From: Rhodopseudomonas_A palustris_F
GTDB taxonomy: Bacteria; Pseudomonadota; Alphaproteobacteria; Rhizobiales; Xanthobacteraceae
DNA: 64,000 nucleotides
NCBI RefSeq assembly: GCF_000013745.1
Contig: NC_007925.1
Coordinates: 4,712,001-4,776,000, forward strand
Direction: 5' to 3'
The stretch's first letter is position 1. Each line of letters opens with the position of its first letter. Both the position numbers and the translations under genes were made by a program. This document shows positions 34,655 to 42,772 of the stretch, piece after piece. The notes beneath the pieces are model-generated. The model was given only the letters and a program-made list of their open reading frames with translations, had not been told where the DNA came from and made no database searches.

Positions 34655-35827
34655 CTACGCGCTCTTCTCGAACAACTCCCGCCCGATCAGCATCCGGCGG
34701 ATCTCGCTGGTGCCGGCGCCGATCTCGTAGAGCTTGGCATCGCGCAATAGCCGCCCTGTGGGATAGTCGTTGATATAGCCGTTACCGCCGAGCAGCTGGA
34801 TCGCATCCAACGCGCATTGCGTCGCGCGCTCCGCGGCGTAGAGGATGGCGCCGGCGGAATCCTCGCGCGAGGTTTCACCGCGGTCGCAGGCTTTCGCCAC
34901 CGCATAGACGTAAGCGCGCGAGGCGTTCAGCGTCACATACATGTCGGCGACCTTGCCCTGCACCAGTTGGAACAGGCCGATCGGTTGGCCGAACTGCTTG
35001 CGCTCGTGGATATAGGGCATCACCACGTCGAGGCAGGCCTGCATGATGCCGAGCGGACCCGCGGCCAGCACCGCGCGCTCATAATCCAGCCCCGACATCA
35101 GCACGTTGACGCCGCGCCCGACGTCGCCGAGCACGTTCTCCTCCGGCACCTCGCAATCCTCGAACACCAGTTCGCCGGTATCGGAGCCGCGCATTCCGAG
35201 CTTGTCGAGTTTTTGCGCGGTGCTGAATCCATTCATGCCTTTCTCGATAATAAAGGCGGTCATGCCGCGGGCGCCGGCGGTGGGATCGGTCTTGGCATAG
35301 ACCACCAGCGTCTCGGCTACGGGTCCGTTGGTGATCCACATCTTGCTGCCGTTGAGCACGTAGCGGTCGCCCTTCTTCTCGGCGCGGGTCTTCATCGACA
35401 CCACGTCGGAGCCGGCGCCGGGCTCCGACATCGCCAGCGCGCCGACGTGTTCGCCACTGATCAGCTTGGGCAGGTATTTTCGCTTCTGCGCCTCGTTGCC
35501 GTTGCGGCGCAATTGATTGACGCAGAGGTTGGAATGCGCGCCGTAGGACAATCCCACCGAGGCCGAAGCCCGCGAAATTTCCTCGACCGCGATGCAATGC
35601 TCGAGATAGCCGAGCCCGGCACCGCCATACTCCTCTTCGACGGTAATGCCGTGCAGGCCGAGCGCGCCGAGCTTCGGCCACAGATCGCGCGGGAACTGAT
35701 TGCTCTTGTCGATGTCGTCGGCGCGCGGGGCAATTTCGTTTTGCGAAAAATCCCGCACGGTGTCGCGGATCGCGTCCGCGGTCTCGCCGAGATCAAAATT
35801 GAACATCCGTTGCGCGTTGGGAATCAT
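34655..35827 (-). CDS. ivd: Isovaleryl-CoA dehydrogenase
   Basis: 390 residues. Flavin enzyme of leucine breakdown: isovaleryl-CoA to 3-methylcrotonyl-CoA. Acyl-CoA dehydrogenase motifs AMSEPGAGSDV and KMWITNG; the catalytic base is Glu250 in GLDYERAVLAAGPLG, the position characteristic of isovaleryl-CoA dehydrogenases. The C-terminus has GGNGYINDYPTGRLLRDAKLYEIGAGTSEI. Start 35827 has GGAGG 9-13 bases upstream; the upstream in-frame codons are not conserved in type. It is divergent from the P450 gene. Methylcrotonyl-CoA carboxylase genes are not in the window. Confidence 0.9.
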   Translation of the reverse strand: MIPNAQRMFNFDLGETADAIRDTVRDFSQNEIAPRADDIDKSNQFPRDLWPKLGALGLHGITVEEEYGGAGLGYLEHCIAVEEISRASASVGLSYGAHSNLCVNQLRRNGNEAQKRKYLPKLISGEHVGALAMSEPGAGSDVVSMKTRAEKKGDRYVLNGSKMWITNGPVAETLVVYAKTDPTAGARGMTAFIIEKGMNGFSTAQKLDKLGMRGSDTGELVFEDCEVPEENVLGDVGRGVNVLMSGLDYERAVLAAGPLGIMQACLDVVMPYIHERKQFGQPIGLFQLVQGKVADMYVTLNASRAYVYAVAKACDRGETSREDSAGAILYAAERATQCALDAIQLLGGNGYINDYPTGRLLRDAKLYEIGAGTSEIRRMLIGRELFEKSA

Positions 35828-36045
35828 GGGGTCGCCTCCGGTCGCCTGCTGGTCTGTGCCAAACTGCTTCCGCTCAGGTCTATTCGCCGGCATCGGCAAT
35901 GTCACGAGGCCTGATGACGAGTGCGGCATCGCAGCTCCCGGGCCTTGCGCCGCCGCGTGCGACGGAGTGTAATTCCAGCCAATCGCCGCCGGCCTCACCA
36001 CACCAAGCGGCCTCGGGAGAGCGCACAAAGTCAAAGGAGCGCGGC

Positions 36046-37311
36046 ATGCACGGCAGCGTGGATTCGGAAAAGGCCGACCGATTGCGCGCCGCCCGCGCGG
36101 AGGCCTACGCCACGCCGCTGAAGGACTTCCATCCCGGCGCGCCGCGGCATTTCCGCGACGATACGCTGTGGCCGTGGTTCGAGCGGCTGCGCGCCGAGGC
36201 GCCGGTGCATTACTGCACCAACGCGCCGATCGAGCCGTATTGGTCGGTGACCAAGTATCACGACATCATGAACGTCGACACCCACCACGAGATCTTCTCC
36301 TCGGACTCCACGCTCGGCGGCATTTCGATCCGCGACGCGCCGCAGGGCTACGACTGGCCGAGTTTCATCGCGATGGACCAGCCGCGGCACGCCGAGCAGC
36401 GCAAGACGGTGTCGCCGATGTTCACCCCGGAGCATCTCGACGAACTGGCAGTGCTGATCCGGCAGCGCGCAGGCCAAGTGCTCGACGCGCTGCCGAAGAA
36501 CGAGACCTTCAACTTCGTGGAGAAAGTCTCGATCGAACTGACCACGCAGATGCTGGCCACATTGTTCGACTTTCCGTTCGACGAGCGGCGTAAGCTGACG
36601 CGCTGGTCCGACGTCGCCACCGCGCTGCCGAAAAGCGGCGTGGTGGAATCCGAGACGCAGCGCCGCACCGAAATGAGCGAATGCGCCAGCTATTTCACCA
36701 AGCTGTGGAACGAGCGCATCAACGCGGCGCCGCGCAACGACCTGATCTCGATGATGGCGCATCACGACGCCACGCGGCAGATGGACCACGACAATCTGAT
36801 CGGCAACATCATCCTGTTGATCGTCGGCGGCAACGACACCACCCGCAACACCATGACCGGCTCGGTGCTGGCGCTGAACGAAAACCCGGACCAATTCAGG
36901 AAATTGCGCGAAAACCCGGCGCTGCTCGACAGCATGGTGCCGGAGGTGATCCGCTGGCAGACGCCGCTGGCGCATATGCGGCGCACCGCGCTGGTCGACA
37001 GCGAACTCGGTGGCAAGCTGATCCGCAAGGGCGAGCGCGTGGTGATGTGGTACGTCTCCGGCAACCGCGACGACGAGGCGATCGAGGCGCCGAACGATTT
37101 CATCATCGACCGCGCGCGGCCGCGCACGCATCTTTCGTTCGGCTTCGGCATTCACCGCTGCGTCGGCATGCGGCTCGCCGAACTTCAACTCAGGATCGTA
37201 TGGGAAGAAATGCTGAAACGCTTCGACCATATCCAAGTTGTCGGCGAACCGAGGCGGGTGTATTCGAGCTTCGTCAGGGGCTACGAGTGCCTGCCGGTGC
37301 GGATCTCCTGA
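36046..37311 (+). CDS. Cytochrome P450, CYP153-like
   Basis: 421 residues. Haem-thiolate signature FGFGIHRCVG (365-374) with Cys372, ExxR helix EVIR (300-303), and an oxygen-activation helix reading LLIVGGNDTTRNTM (257-270). The GGNDTTRN motif, SFIAMDQPRH (106-115) and VVMWYVSGNRDD resemble the CYP153 family of soluble terminal alkane / fatty-chain hydroxylases, but subfamily assignment is from memory of motifs. Start 36046 has AAGGAG 7-12 bases upstream. No ferredoxin or reductase gene is adjacent, so electron partners come from elsewhere. First gene of a likely operon with the acyl-CoA genes. Confidence 0.85.
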   Translation: MHGSVDSEKADRLRAARAEAYATPLKDFHPGAPRHFRDDTLWPWFERLRAEAPVHYCTNAPIEPYWSVTKYHDIMNVDTHHEIFSSDSTLGGISIRDAPQGYDWPSFIAMDQPRHAEQRKTVSPMFTPEHLDELAVLIRQRAGQVLDALPKNETFNFVEKVSIELTTQMLATLFDFPFDERRKLTRWSDVATALPKSGVVESETQRRTEMSECASYFTKLWNERINAAPRNDLISMMAHHDATRQMDHDNLIGNIILLIVGGNDTTRNTMTGSVLALNENPDQFRKLRENPALLDSMVPEVIRWQTPLAHMRRTALVDSELGGKLIRKGERVVMWYVSGNRDDEAIEAPNDFIIDRARPRTHLSFGFGIHRCVGMRLAELQLRIVWEEMLKRFDHIQVVGEPRRVYSSFVRGYECLPVRIS

Positions 37312-37371
37312 TCGTTTGCGACCGATGCTTCCAGCCCCATCGTTTCCAGCCCAGAGAGTCCGACTTCATCA

Positions 37372-38544
37372 ATGACCGATCACAGCGCGGAGCAGGACGA
37401 ATTCCATGACATCCGCGACGCCGTCGCCAAACTGTGTGGGCAGTTTCCCGGCGAGTACTGGCGCAAGCTCGACCGCGCCATGGAATATCCGCAGGCCTTC
37501 GTCGATGCGCTGACCGAAGCCGGCTATCTGTCGGTGCTGATCCCGGAAGAATATGGCGGCTCCGGACTGAAACTGTCGGCTGCGGCGGCTATCCTCGAAG
37601 AGATCCAGAAGGCCGGCTGCAATGGCGGCGGCTGCCACGCCCAGATGTACACCATGGGCACGCTGCTGCGGCACGGCTCGGACAAGCAGAAAGCCGAGTG
37701 GCTGCCGAAGATCGCCTCCGGCGAAGTGCGGCTGCAGGCGTTCGGCGTCACCGAGCCGAGCTCGGGCACCGATACCTCGTCGCTGAAGACCTTCGCCAAG
37801 AAGGACGACAACGGCGACTACGTCGTCAACGGCCAGAAGATCTGGACCAGCCGCGCGGAATATTCCGACCTGATGATCCTGTTGGCGCGGACCACGCCGA
37901 AGGAGCAGTCCGCCAAGCGCACCGACGGATTGTCGGTGTTCCTGGTCGACATGAAACAGGCCAAGGACCACGGGCTGACCATCCGGCCGATCCGCACCAT
38001 GATGAACCACTCCACCACCGAGGTGTTCTTCACCGATTTGCACGTGCCGGCCGAGAATCTGATCGGCGAAGAGGGCAAGGGTTTTCGCTACATCCTGTCC
38101 GGCATGAACGCCGAGCGCATCCTGATCGCGTCGGAATGCATCGGCGACGCCAAATGGTTCATCGCCAAGGCCACCGCCTATGCGCGCGAGCGCGTGGTGT
38201 TCGGCCGGCCGATCGGACAGAACCAGGGTATCCAATTTCCGATCGCCAAGGCTTACGCGGCGATGCGCGCCGCCGAGCTGATGGTGAAGGAAGCCGCGCG
38301 GAAATACGAAGCGGGTCTGGATTGCGGCGCCGAGGCCAATATGGCGAAGATGCTCGCCGCCGACGCCTCGTGGGAGGCGGCGAATGCCTGCGTGCAGACC
38401 CATGGCGGCTTCGGCTTTGCGGAGGAATACGACGTCGAGCGCAAATTCCGCGAGACGCGGTTGTACCAGGTGGCGCCGATCTCGACCAACCTGGTGCTGT
38501 CCTACGTCGCCGAGCACGTGCTCGGCCTGCCGCGGTCGTATTGA
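37372..38544 (+). CDS. Acyl-CoA dehydrogenase
   Basis: 390 residues. Motifs: PEEYGGSGL, AFGVTEPSSGTDTSSLKT, NGQKIWTSRAEYSD, and THGGFGFAEEYDVERKFRETRLYQVAPIS. The usual C-terminal catalytic Glu of medium-chain enzymes (YEGT) is replaced by YQVA; Glu248 in GMNAERIL occupies the alternative position used by isovaleryl- and long-chain-type enzymes. The substrate is not predictable. 60 bp downstream of the P450 gene and on the same strand, so probably co-transcribed with it. Confidence 0.88.
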   Translation: MTDHSAEQDEFHDIRDAVAKLCGQFPGEYWRKLDRAMEYPQAFVDALTEAGYLSVLIPEEYGGSGLKLSAAAAILEEIQKAGCNGGGCHAQMYTMGTLLRHGSDKQKAEWLPKIASGEVRLQAFGVTEPSSGTDTSSLKTFAKKDDNGDYVVNGQKIWTSRAEYSDLMILLARTTPKEQSAKRTDGLSVFLVDMKQAKDHGLTIRPIRTMMNHSTTEVFFTDLHVPAENLIGEEGKGFRYILSGMNAERILIASECIGDAKWFIAKATAYARERVVFGRPIGQNQGIQFPIAKAYAAMRAAELMVKEAARKYEAGLDCGAEANMAKMLAADASWEAANACVQTHGGFGFAEEYDVERKFRETRLYQVAPISTNLVLSYVAEHVLGLPRSY

Positions 38545-38588
38545 GAGGAAGCGTTCGGTTCAGTGCAGACCCCACCCCACAACGAAGC

Positions 38589-38643
38589 TGTCATTCGGGG
38601 CGCGAGTTCGCAAGAACGAGCGAACCCGGAATCCAGTACTCAG
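38589..38643 (+). repeat. Repeat family B, half copy
   Basis: Starts with gtcattcggggcgcgag and contains gcgaacccggaatccagtac, matching only the left half of the family B element at 34519. A family A element follows immediately, suggesting one repeat has interrupted or replaced the other. Confidence 0.75.
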
Positions 38644-38649
38644 GGGCCT

Positions 38650-38791
38650 CGTGTCCCGGACGCGGTGCCGCGTTCTTCACGCGACGCCGCGAGCCGGGAC
38701 CGTTTCAAGCGCCGCGTTCCGTTACGGCCCCGGATCTGCAGCGCACCACGCCGCGAGCGCGGCGCGTTGCGCTGCGTCCGGGGCACGCTCC
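38650..38791 (-). repeat. Palindromic intergenic repeat, family A, copy 3 (inverted)
   Basis: About 142 bp, homologous to 10808-10942 and 11701-11838 but in the opposite orientation: begins gtgtcccggacgcgg and ends ctgcgtccggggcacgc. Confidence 0.85.
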
Positions 38792-38821
38792 AATGACGAC
38801 AGCTATCCTAAAGGACCGCCG

Positions 38822-39940
38822 ATGCTGCCGCTTGAGGGACTGACCGTCGTCGCCGTCGAGCAAGCCGTCGCGGCGCCGTATTGCAGCTCGCGGCTGGCGG
38901 ATGCCGGCGCGCATGTCATCAAGGTCGAGCGCCCGGAGGGCGATTTCGCCCGCGGTTACGATCACGCCGCCAAGGGCCTGAGCAGCTACTTCGTCTGGCT
39001 CAATCGCGGCAAGGACTCCGTGGTGATCGATCTCACCACGCGTGAAGGCCGCGACGATCTGGAGACGCTGATCGCCTCCGCCGACGTGCTGCTGCAGAAT
39101 CTGAAGCCCGGCGCGATGGACAAGCTCGGCTTTGCCCGCGAGCGGCTGCGAAAGGACTATCCGGCGCTGATCATCTGCACCATTTCCGGCTATGGCGACG
39201 ACGGCCCGTACGCGCATCGCAAGGCCTATGACCTGTTGATCCAGGCCGAGAGCGGGCTCGCCTCGATCACCGGCGGCCCTGAGAGCGCGGCGCGCGTCGG
39301 CATGTCGATCGTCGACGTGGCTACAGGCGCGGCGGCGCACGCCGCGATCCTCGAGGCGCTGATCGGCCGCGCCCGCCACGGCCAGGGCGCCGACATCCGG
39401 ATCTCGATGTTCGACGTGATGGCGGATTGGCTGACCGTGCCGCTGTTGAATGCCGAGGCCGGGCAACCGCCGCAACGGATGGGCTTGGCGCATCCCTCGA
39501 TCGCGCCCTACGGGGTGTTTCGCTCCAAGGACGGCAAAGACATCCTGATCTCGATCCAGAGCGAGCGCGAATGGAAAAAGCTCTGCGCCGAGGTGCTGCG
39601 GCAGCCGCAGCTCGCGGATGATCCACGGCTCTGCAACGGCGTCGAGCGGGTGCGCAACCGCGGCTTCACCGACGCCACCGTCGCGGCGGCGTTCGGCCTG
39701 CTGACCCGCGAGGATCTGCTGGCGCATCTGACCGCTGCCGACATCGCCTTCGCCGAAGTCAACACGATGGCCGACCTCTCCGCGCATCCGCATCTGCGGC
39801 GGATCGAAGTGGCGACGCCGAATGGCCCGGTGAGCTATCCGGCGCCGGCGGCGATCTTTGTCGGCGAGGAGCGCCGCTACGGCGCGGTGCCCGGCATCGG
39901 CGACAGCCCGCAGGATACGACCAAGGCGAAAACCTCATGA
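38822..39940 (+). CDS. Class III CoA-transferase (CaiB/BaiF/Frc family)
   Basis: 372 residues. Family III fold features: LPLEGLTVVAVEQAVAAPYCSSRLADAGAHVIKVE at the N-terminus, GKDSVVIDL, QNLKPGAMDKLG and AYDLLIQAESGL, where Asp137 is the likely nucleophile forming the aspartyl-CoA anhydride. Moves CoA between carboxylic acids; substrate unknown. Start 38822 has AAAGGA 6-11 bases upstream. It overlaps the next gene by 4 bp (ATGA). A CoA-transferase coupled to a MaoC-type hydratase is like the pairs used for mesaconyl-, itaconyl- or related C5 acyl-CoA conversion. Confidence 0.88.
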   Translation: MLPLEGLTVVAVEQAVAAPYCSSRLADAGAHVIKVERPEGDFARGYDHAAKGLSSYFVWLNRGKDSVVIDLTTREGRDDLETLIASADVLLQNLKPGAMDKLGFARERLRKDYPALIICTISGYGDDGPYAHRKAYDLLIQAESGLASITGGPESAARVGMSIVDVATGAAAHAAILEALIGRARHGQGADIRISMFDVMADWLTVPLLNAEAGQPPQRMGLAHPSIAPYGVFRSKDGKDILISIQSEREWKKLCAEVLRQPQLADDPRLCNGVERVRNRGFTDATVAAAFGLLTREDLLAHLTAADIAFAEVNTMADLSAHPHLRRIEVATPNGPVSYPAPAAIFVGEERRYGAVPGIGDSPQDTTKAKTS

Positions 39941-40788
39941 CCGACGCTCTCGATCTCGATCATCTGAAACAATGGATCGGCCGTAGCGAGCAGGCCTCCG
40001 ATGTGGTGACCGCGCAGCTGGTGAAGGGCTTGCGCGCCACGTTGTTTCTCGACATCGGCGCGCCGGCCGCGGGCGACGCGGCACCGTTCACGGTGCATTG
40101 GTGCCTGGCGCAGCCGGTGGCGGCGATGGCCGAACTCGGCCCCGACGGCCATCCGGCGCGCGGCGGGTTTCTGCCGCCGGTGCCGCTGCCGCGACGGATG
40201 TGGGCCGGCGGCGAGTTGCAGTTTCTCGACACGTTGCGGGTCGGCGACGCGGTCAACCGCACCTCCACCATCACCGACGTAACGCTGAAGCACGGCTCCA
40301 GCGGGCCGTTGTGCTTCGTCGCGGTCGAGCATGTGATCTCGACCGCGCGCGGCATCGCTATTCGCGAACGCCAGGACATCGTCTATCGCGACGCGCCGAG
40401 CGGCGGTGCCGCGCCCGCGGCCAAGCCCGCGGCGCCACCGCCCGCGCAGCATCGCGAAATTCATGTCGCCGATCCGGTGCTACTGTTTCGCTATTCGGCG
40501 CTGACCTTCAACGGCCACCGCATCCATTACGACCGCGACTACGTCACCAAAGTCGAATTCTATCCGGGTCTGGTGTTTCACGGCCCGCTGCAGGCGGCGC
40601 TATTGGTGAACTTCGCGGCGAAATTGCACGGCGGCGCCGAGCCAAAAAAGTTCAGCTACCGCGGCGTGCAGCCGTTGTTCGACGGCGCCGAATTCAGCGT
40701 CAACGCCAACCCGACCGACGCCGGCCTCGAGCTCTGGACCGCCAACGCAGACGGCGCGCCGACCATGAAGGCCAGCGCGAGCTGGTGA
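39937..40788 (+). CDS. MaoC / FAS1-type hydratase (mesaconyl-C4-CoA or itaconyl-CoA hydratase-like)
   Basis: 283 residues, double hotdog. The N-terminal half has LPRRMWAGGELQFLDTLRVGD; the C-terminal half has the hydratase motif FNGHRIHYDRDYVTKVEFYPGLVFHGPLQAALL, with the catalytic His/Asp region. Adds or removes water across an enoyl-CoA. The length and order resemble the mesaconyl-C4-CoA / itaconyl-CoA hydratase group. Translationally coupled to the CoA-transferase gene, so the two probably act in sequence on one substrate. Confidence 0.82.
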   Translation: MTDALDLDHLKQWIGRSEQASDVVTAQLVKGLRATLFLDIGAPAAGDAAPFTVHWCLAQPVAAMAELGPDGHPARGGFLPPVPLPRRMWAGGELQFLDTLRVGDAVNRTSTITDVTLKHGSSGPLCFVAVEHVISTARGIAIRERQDIVYRDAPSGGAAPAAKPAAPPPAQHREIHVADPVLLFRYSALTFNGHRIHYDRDYVTKVEFYPGLVFHGPLQAALLVNFAAKLHGGAEPKKFSYRGVQPLFDGAEFSVNANPTDAGLELWTANADGAPTMKASASW

Positions 40789-40805
40789 TCACTCGGTCAT
40801 TCCGG

Positions 40806-40919
40806 GGCATGAGCAGCGAAGCTGCGAGTGAGCCCGGAATCCATGACCCCTGCAGGGAGTATGGATTCCGGGCCTGCGGCAAGTCGGCTACGCCGCCTTG
40901 CGCGCATCCCGGAATGACG
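40806..40919. repeat. Palindromic intergenic repeat, family B, copy 2
   Basis: About 114 bp with inverted ends (gtcattccggggc ... cccggaatgac) and the inner pair agcccggaatccat / atggattccgggcc. It lies between convergent genes. Confidence 0.85.
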
Positions 40920-40961
40920 GAGTGAGGTGATTGAGCCCGTCATGCGCTGCGGGATCAGGTA

Positions 40962-41771
40962 TCACCCCGCCTTCGCCGTCGCCCGATAGGCGTCGCGCAT
41001 CTTGGCTTGGATCTTGGCCATGCCGCCGAGCCAGCGATCGTAGTTCTCGGTCTTGGCGCGCATATAGCCCAGCACCTGTGGATGCGGCAGGATCAGGAAG
41101 CGCTCCTCGGCGACGCCCTCCAGCGCAACCCGAGCCACTTCCTCCGGCGACAGATCGCCGTCGCCGGATTGCGGGCCCTTGGGGATCGCGCGCAGCATGT
41201 TGGTATCGACGCCCTGCGGGCACAGGATCGACACCTTGATGCCGTCGGCGCGATGCGAGATCGCGAGGTTTTCGGCGAAGCCGACCGCGGCGTGCTTGGT
41301 AGTGGAATAGGCCGGGCTGCCGACCTGCGACAACAGACCCGCCGCCGAAATGGTGTTGAGGAAATAGCCGCCGCCGCGCGCCTTGTAGAGCGGGATCAGA
41401 TGCCGCGCGGCATGGACGTGCGCCATCACATGGATCGCCCAGCTCTTCTCCCACGGCTCGTCGGAGGCACCGCCGGCATTCTCCGACAATGGATCAAAAC
41501 CGCCGCCGATTCCGGCGTTGGAGCAGAACAGCGCAATCGGCCCGAATTGCCGCTCGGTCTCGCCGATCAGATGCGCGATGTCAGCCTCCCGGCCGACGTC
41601 GCATTTGAACGCCGCGCCATCGATCGAAGCGGCGACCTGTTCGGCGCGCGCCAGATCCAGATCGGAGACGACCACCTTGGCGGCGCCGGCGCGATGCGAC
41701 GCCTCGCACAGCGCCTGGCCGATACCATTGGCGCCTCCGGTCACGACCACGATTTTGCCGGCGACCTGCAT
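40962..41771 (-). CDS. Short-chain dehydrogenase/reductase
   Basis: 269 residues, classical SDR: cofactor motif TGGANGIG (11-18), Asp37 after beta-2 (VVVSDLD) suggesting NAD preference, NAG (85-87), and the catalytic Ser142, Tyr155 and Lys159 (YSTTK). Substrate unknown; the acyl-CoA and P450 genes nearby suggest an alcohol or hydroxyacyl intermediate. Start 41771 has a GGGGAGGGG purine run directly upstream. A longer open frame continues into the hemolysin III-like gene region and is not real coding. Confidence 0.88.
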   Translation of the reverse strand: MQVAGKIVVVTGGANGIGQALCEASHRAGAAKVVVSDLDLARAEQVAASIDGAAFKCDVGREADIAHLIGETERQFGPIALFCSNAGIGGGFDPLSENAGGASDEPWEKSWAIHVMAHVHAARHLIPLYKARGGGYFLNTISAAGLLSQVGSPAYSTTKHAAVGFAENLAISHRADGIKVSILCPQGVDTNMLRAIPKGPQSGDGDLSPEEVARVALEGVAEERFLILPHPQVLGYMRAKTENYDRWLGGMAKIQAKMRDAYRATAKAG

Positions 41772-41851
41772 GGTCCCCTCCCCTATTTTCTTGATTGATT
41801 GATGGATGGATGGAGATGACGAGGCCGTTGAATGGCCTCGTCGGTGTCGGA

Positions 41852-42562
41852 TTACGCAAGCACGGTGTCGAGCACCGCGGTGTAGTGGCAAGCGGCGCCG
41901 AGCAGCACGAAGGAGTGCCAGATCGCATTCTGGAACCGGAGTGCCCGCCAGGCATGAAACACCACGCCCAGCGTGTACAGCACGCCGCCGATGGCGATGA
42001 ACCACAGCGCCAGATGCGGCACCGCGGCCGCCACCGATTCGTAGGCGATCAGCCCGCTCCAGCCCATCGCCAGATACAGCCCGATCGACACTTTGTCGAA
42101 CCGGCCCGGCACGAACAGCTTGAGAAGGATACCGATAATCGCGACGCCCCAGACCCCGCCGAGCAGCGCCGCGGCGAACACCTGGTCCTTGATCTGCGCC
42201 AGCAACGGCGTGTAGGTCGCGGCGATCAGGATGTAGATCGCCGAATGGTCGAACCGCCGCAGCATCCATTTGCGCCGCGACACCGGCCACAGATTGTAGG
42301 CCGCGGAAAACCCCAGCATCGCCAGCAAGCCGCCGGCATAAACCAGCACCAGCAGGATGTCGGAAGGCGAGGAAAACACCGCGGCCAACACGATCATCAC
42401 CGTCACCGCGATCACGCCCAGCGCGACGCCCAGAACATGGACGACGCCGTCGGCGATCAGCTCGGCGCGGTCGTAATGCCAGCCCACCGCGCCAGCGGCG
42501 TGGCCGGAGTTCGCGGCGGGGCGGGAATACGACGCGATTTGCTTCAATTGGAAGATCGGCAT
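41852..42562 (-). CDS. Hemolysin III / YqfA-type membrane protein (PAQR superfamily)
   Basis: 236 residues, seven hydrophobic segments. Family motifs: ADGVVHVLGVALG at the first helix, RRFDHSAIYILIAATYTP in the middle, SIGLYLAMGW, and GGVLYTLGVVFHAWRALRFQNAIWHSFVLLGAACHY at the end, including the conserved His and Asp residues thought to bind zinc. Haemolytic activity of homologues is reported only in some species; the likely role is in membrane lipid homeostasis. 80 bp upstream of the SDR gene on the same strand. Confidence 0.88.
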   Translation of the reverse strand: MPIFQLKQIASYSRPAANSGHAAGAVGWHYDRAELIADGVVHVLGVALGVIAVTVMIVLAAVFSSPSDILLVLVYAGGLLAMLGFSAAYNLWPVSRRKWMLRRFDHSAIYILIAATYTPLLAQIKDQVFAAALLGGVWGVAIIGILLKLFVPGRFDKVSIGLYLAMGWSGLIAYESVAAAVPHLALWFIAIGGVLYTLGVVFHAWRALRFQNAIWHSFVLLGAACHYTAVLDTVLA

Positions 42563-42772
42563 CCGGCGTTTCCCGCTGAGAACTTTGTTGTAAATTGATC
42601 TGGCGCATTCAAGACGCCCGACGCGGCACGATAAATCATCTTCTGTTGCCGGTCGATGACGGGCAGACTATTCGTCTGCAAACCCGGCAAACCCAAGGCT
42701 TGATTCGCCAGAATCGCTGCTTTCCGGCTAATTTTGCCCGGTTTCTCTGTCCGATCGAGCCGAACCCGAAGC

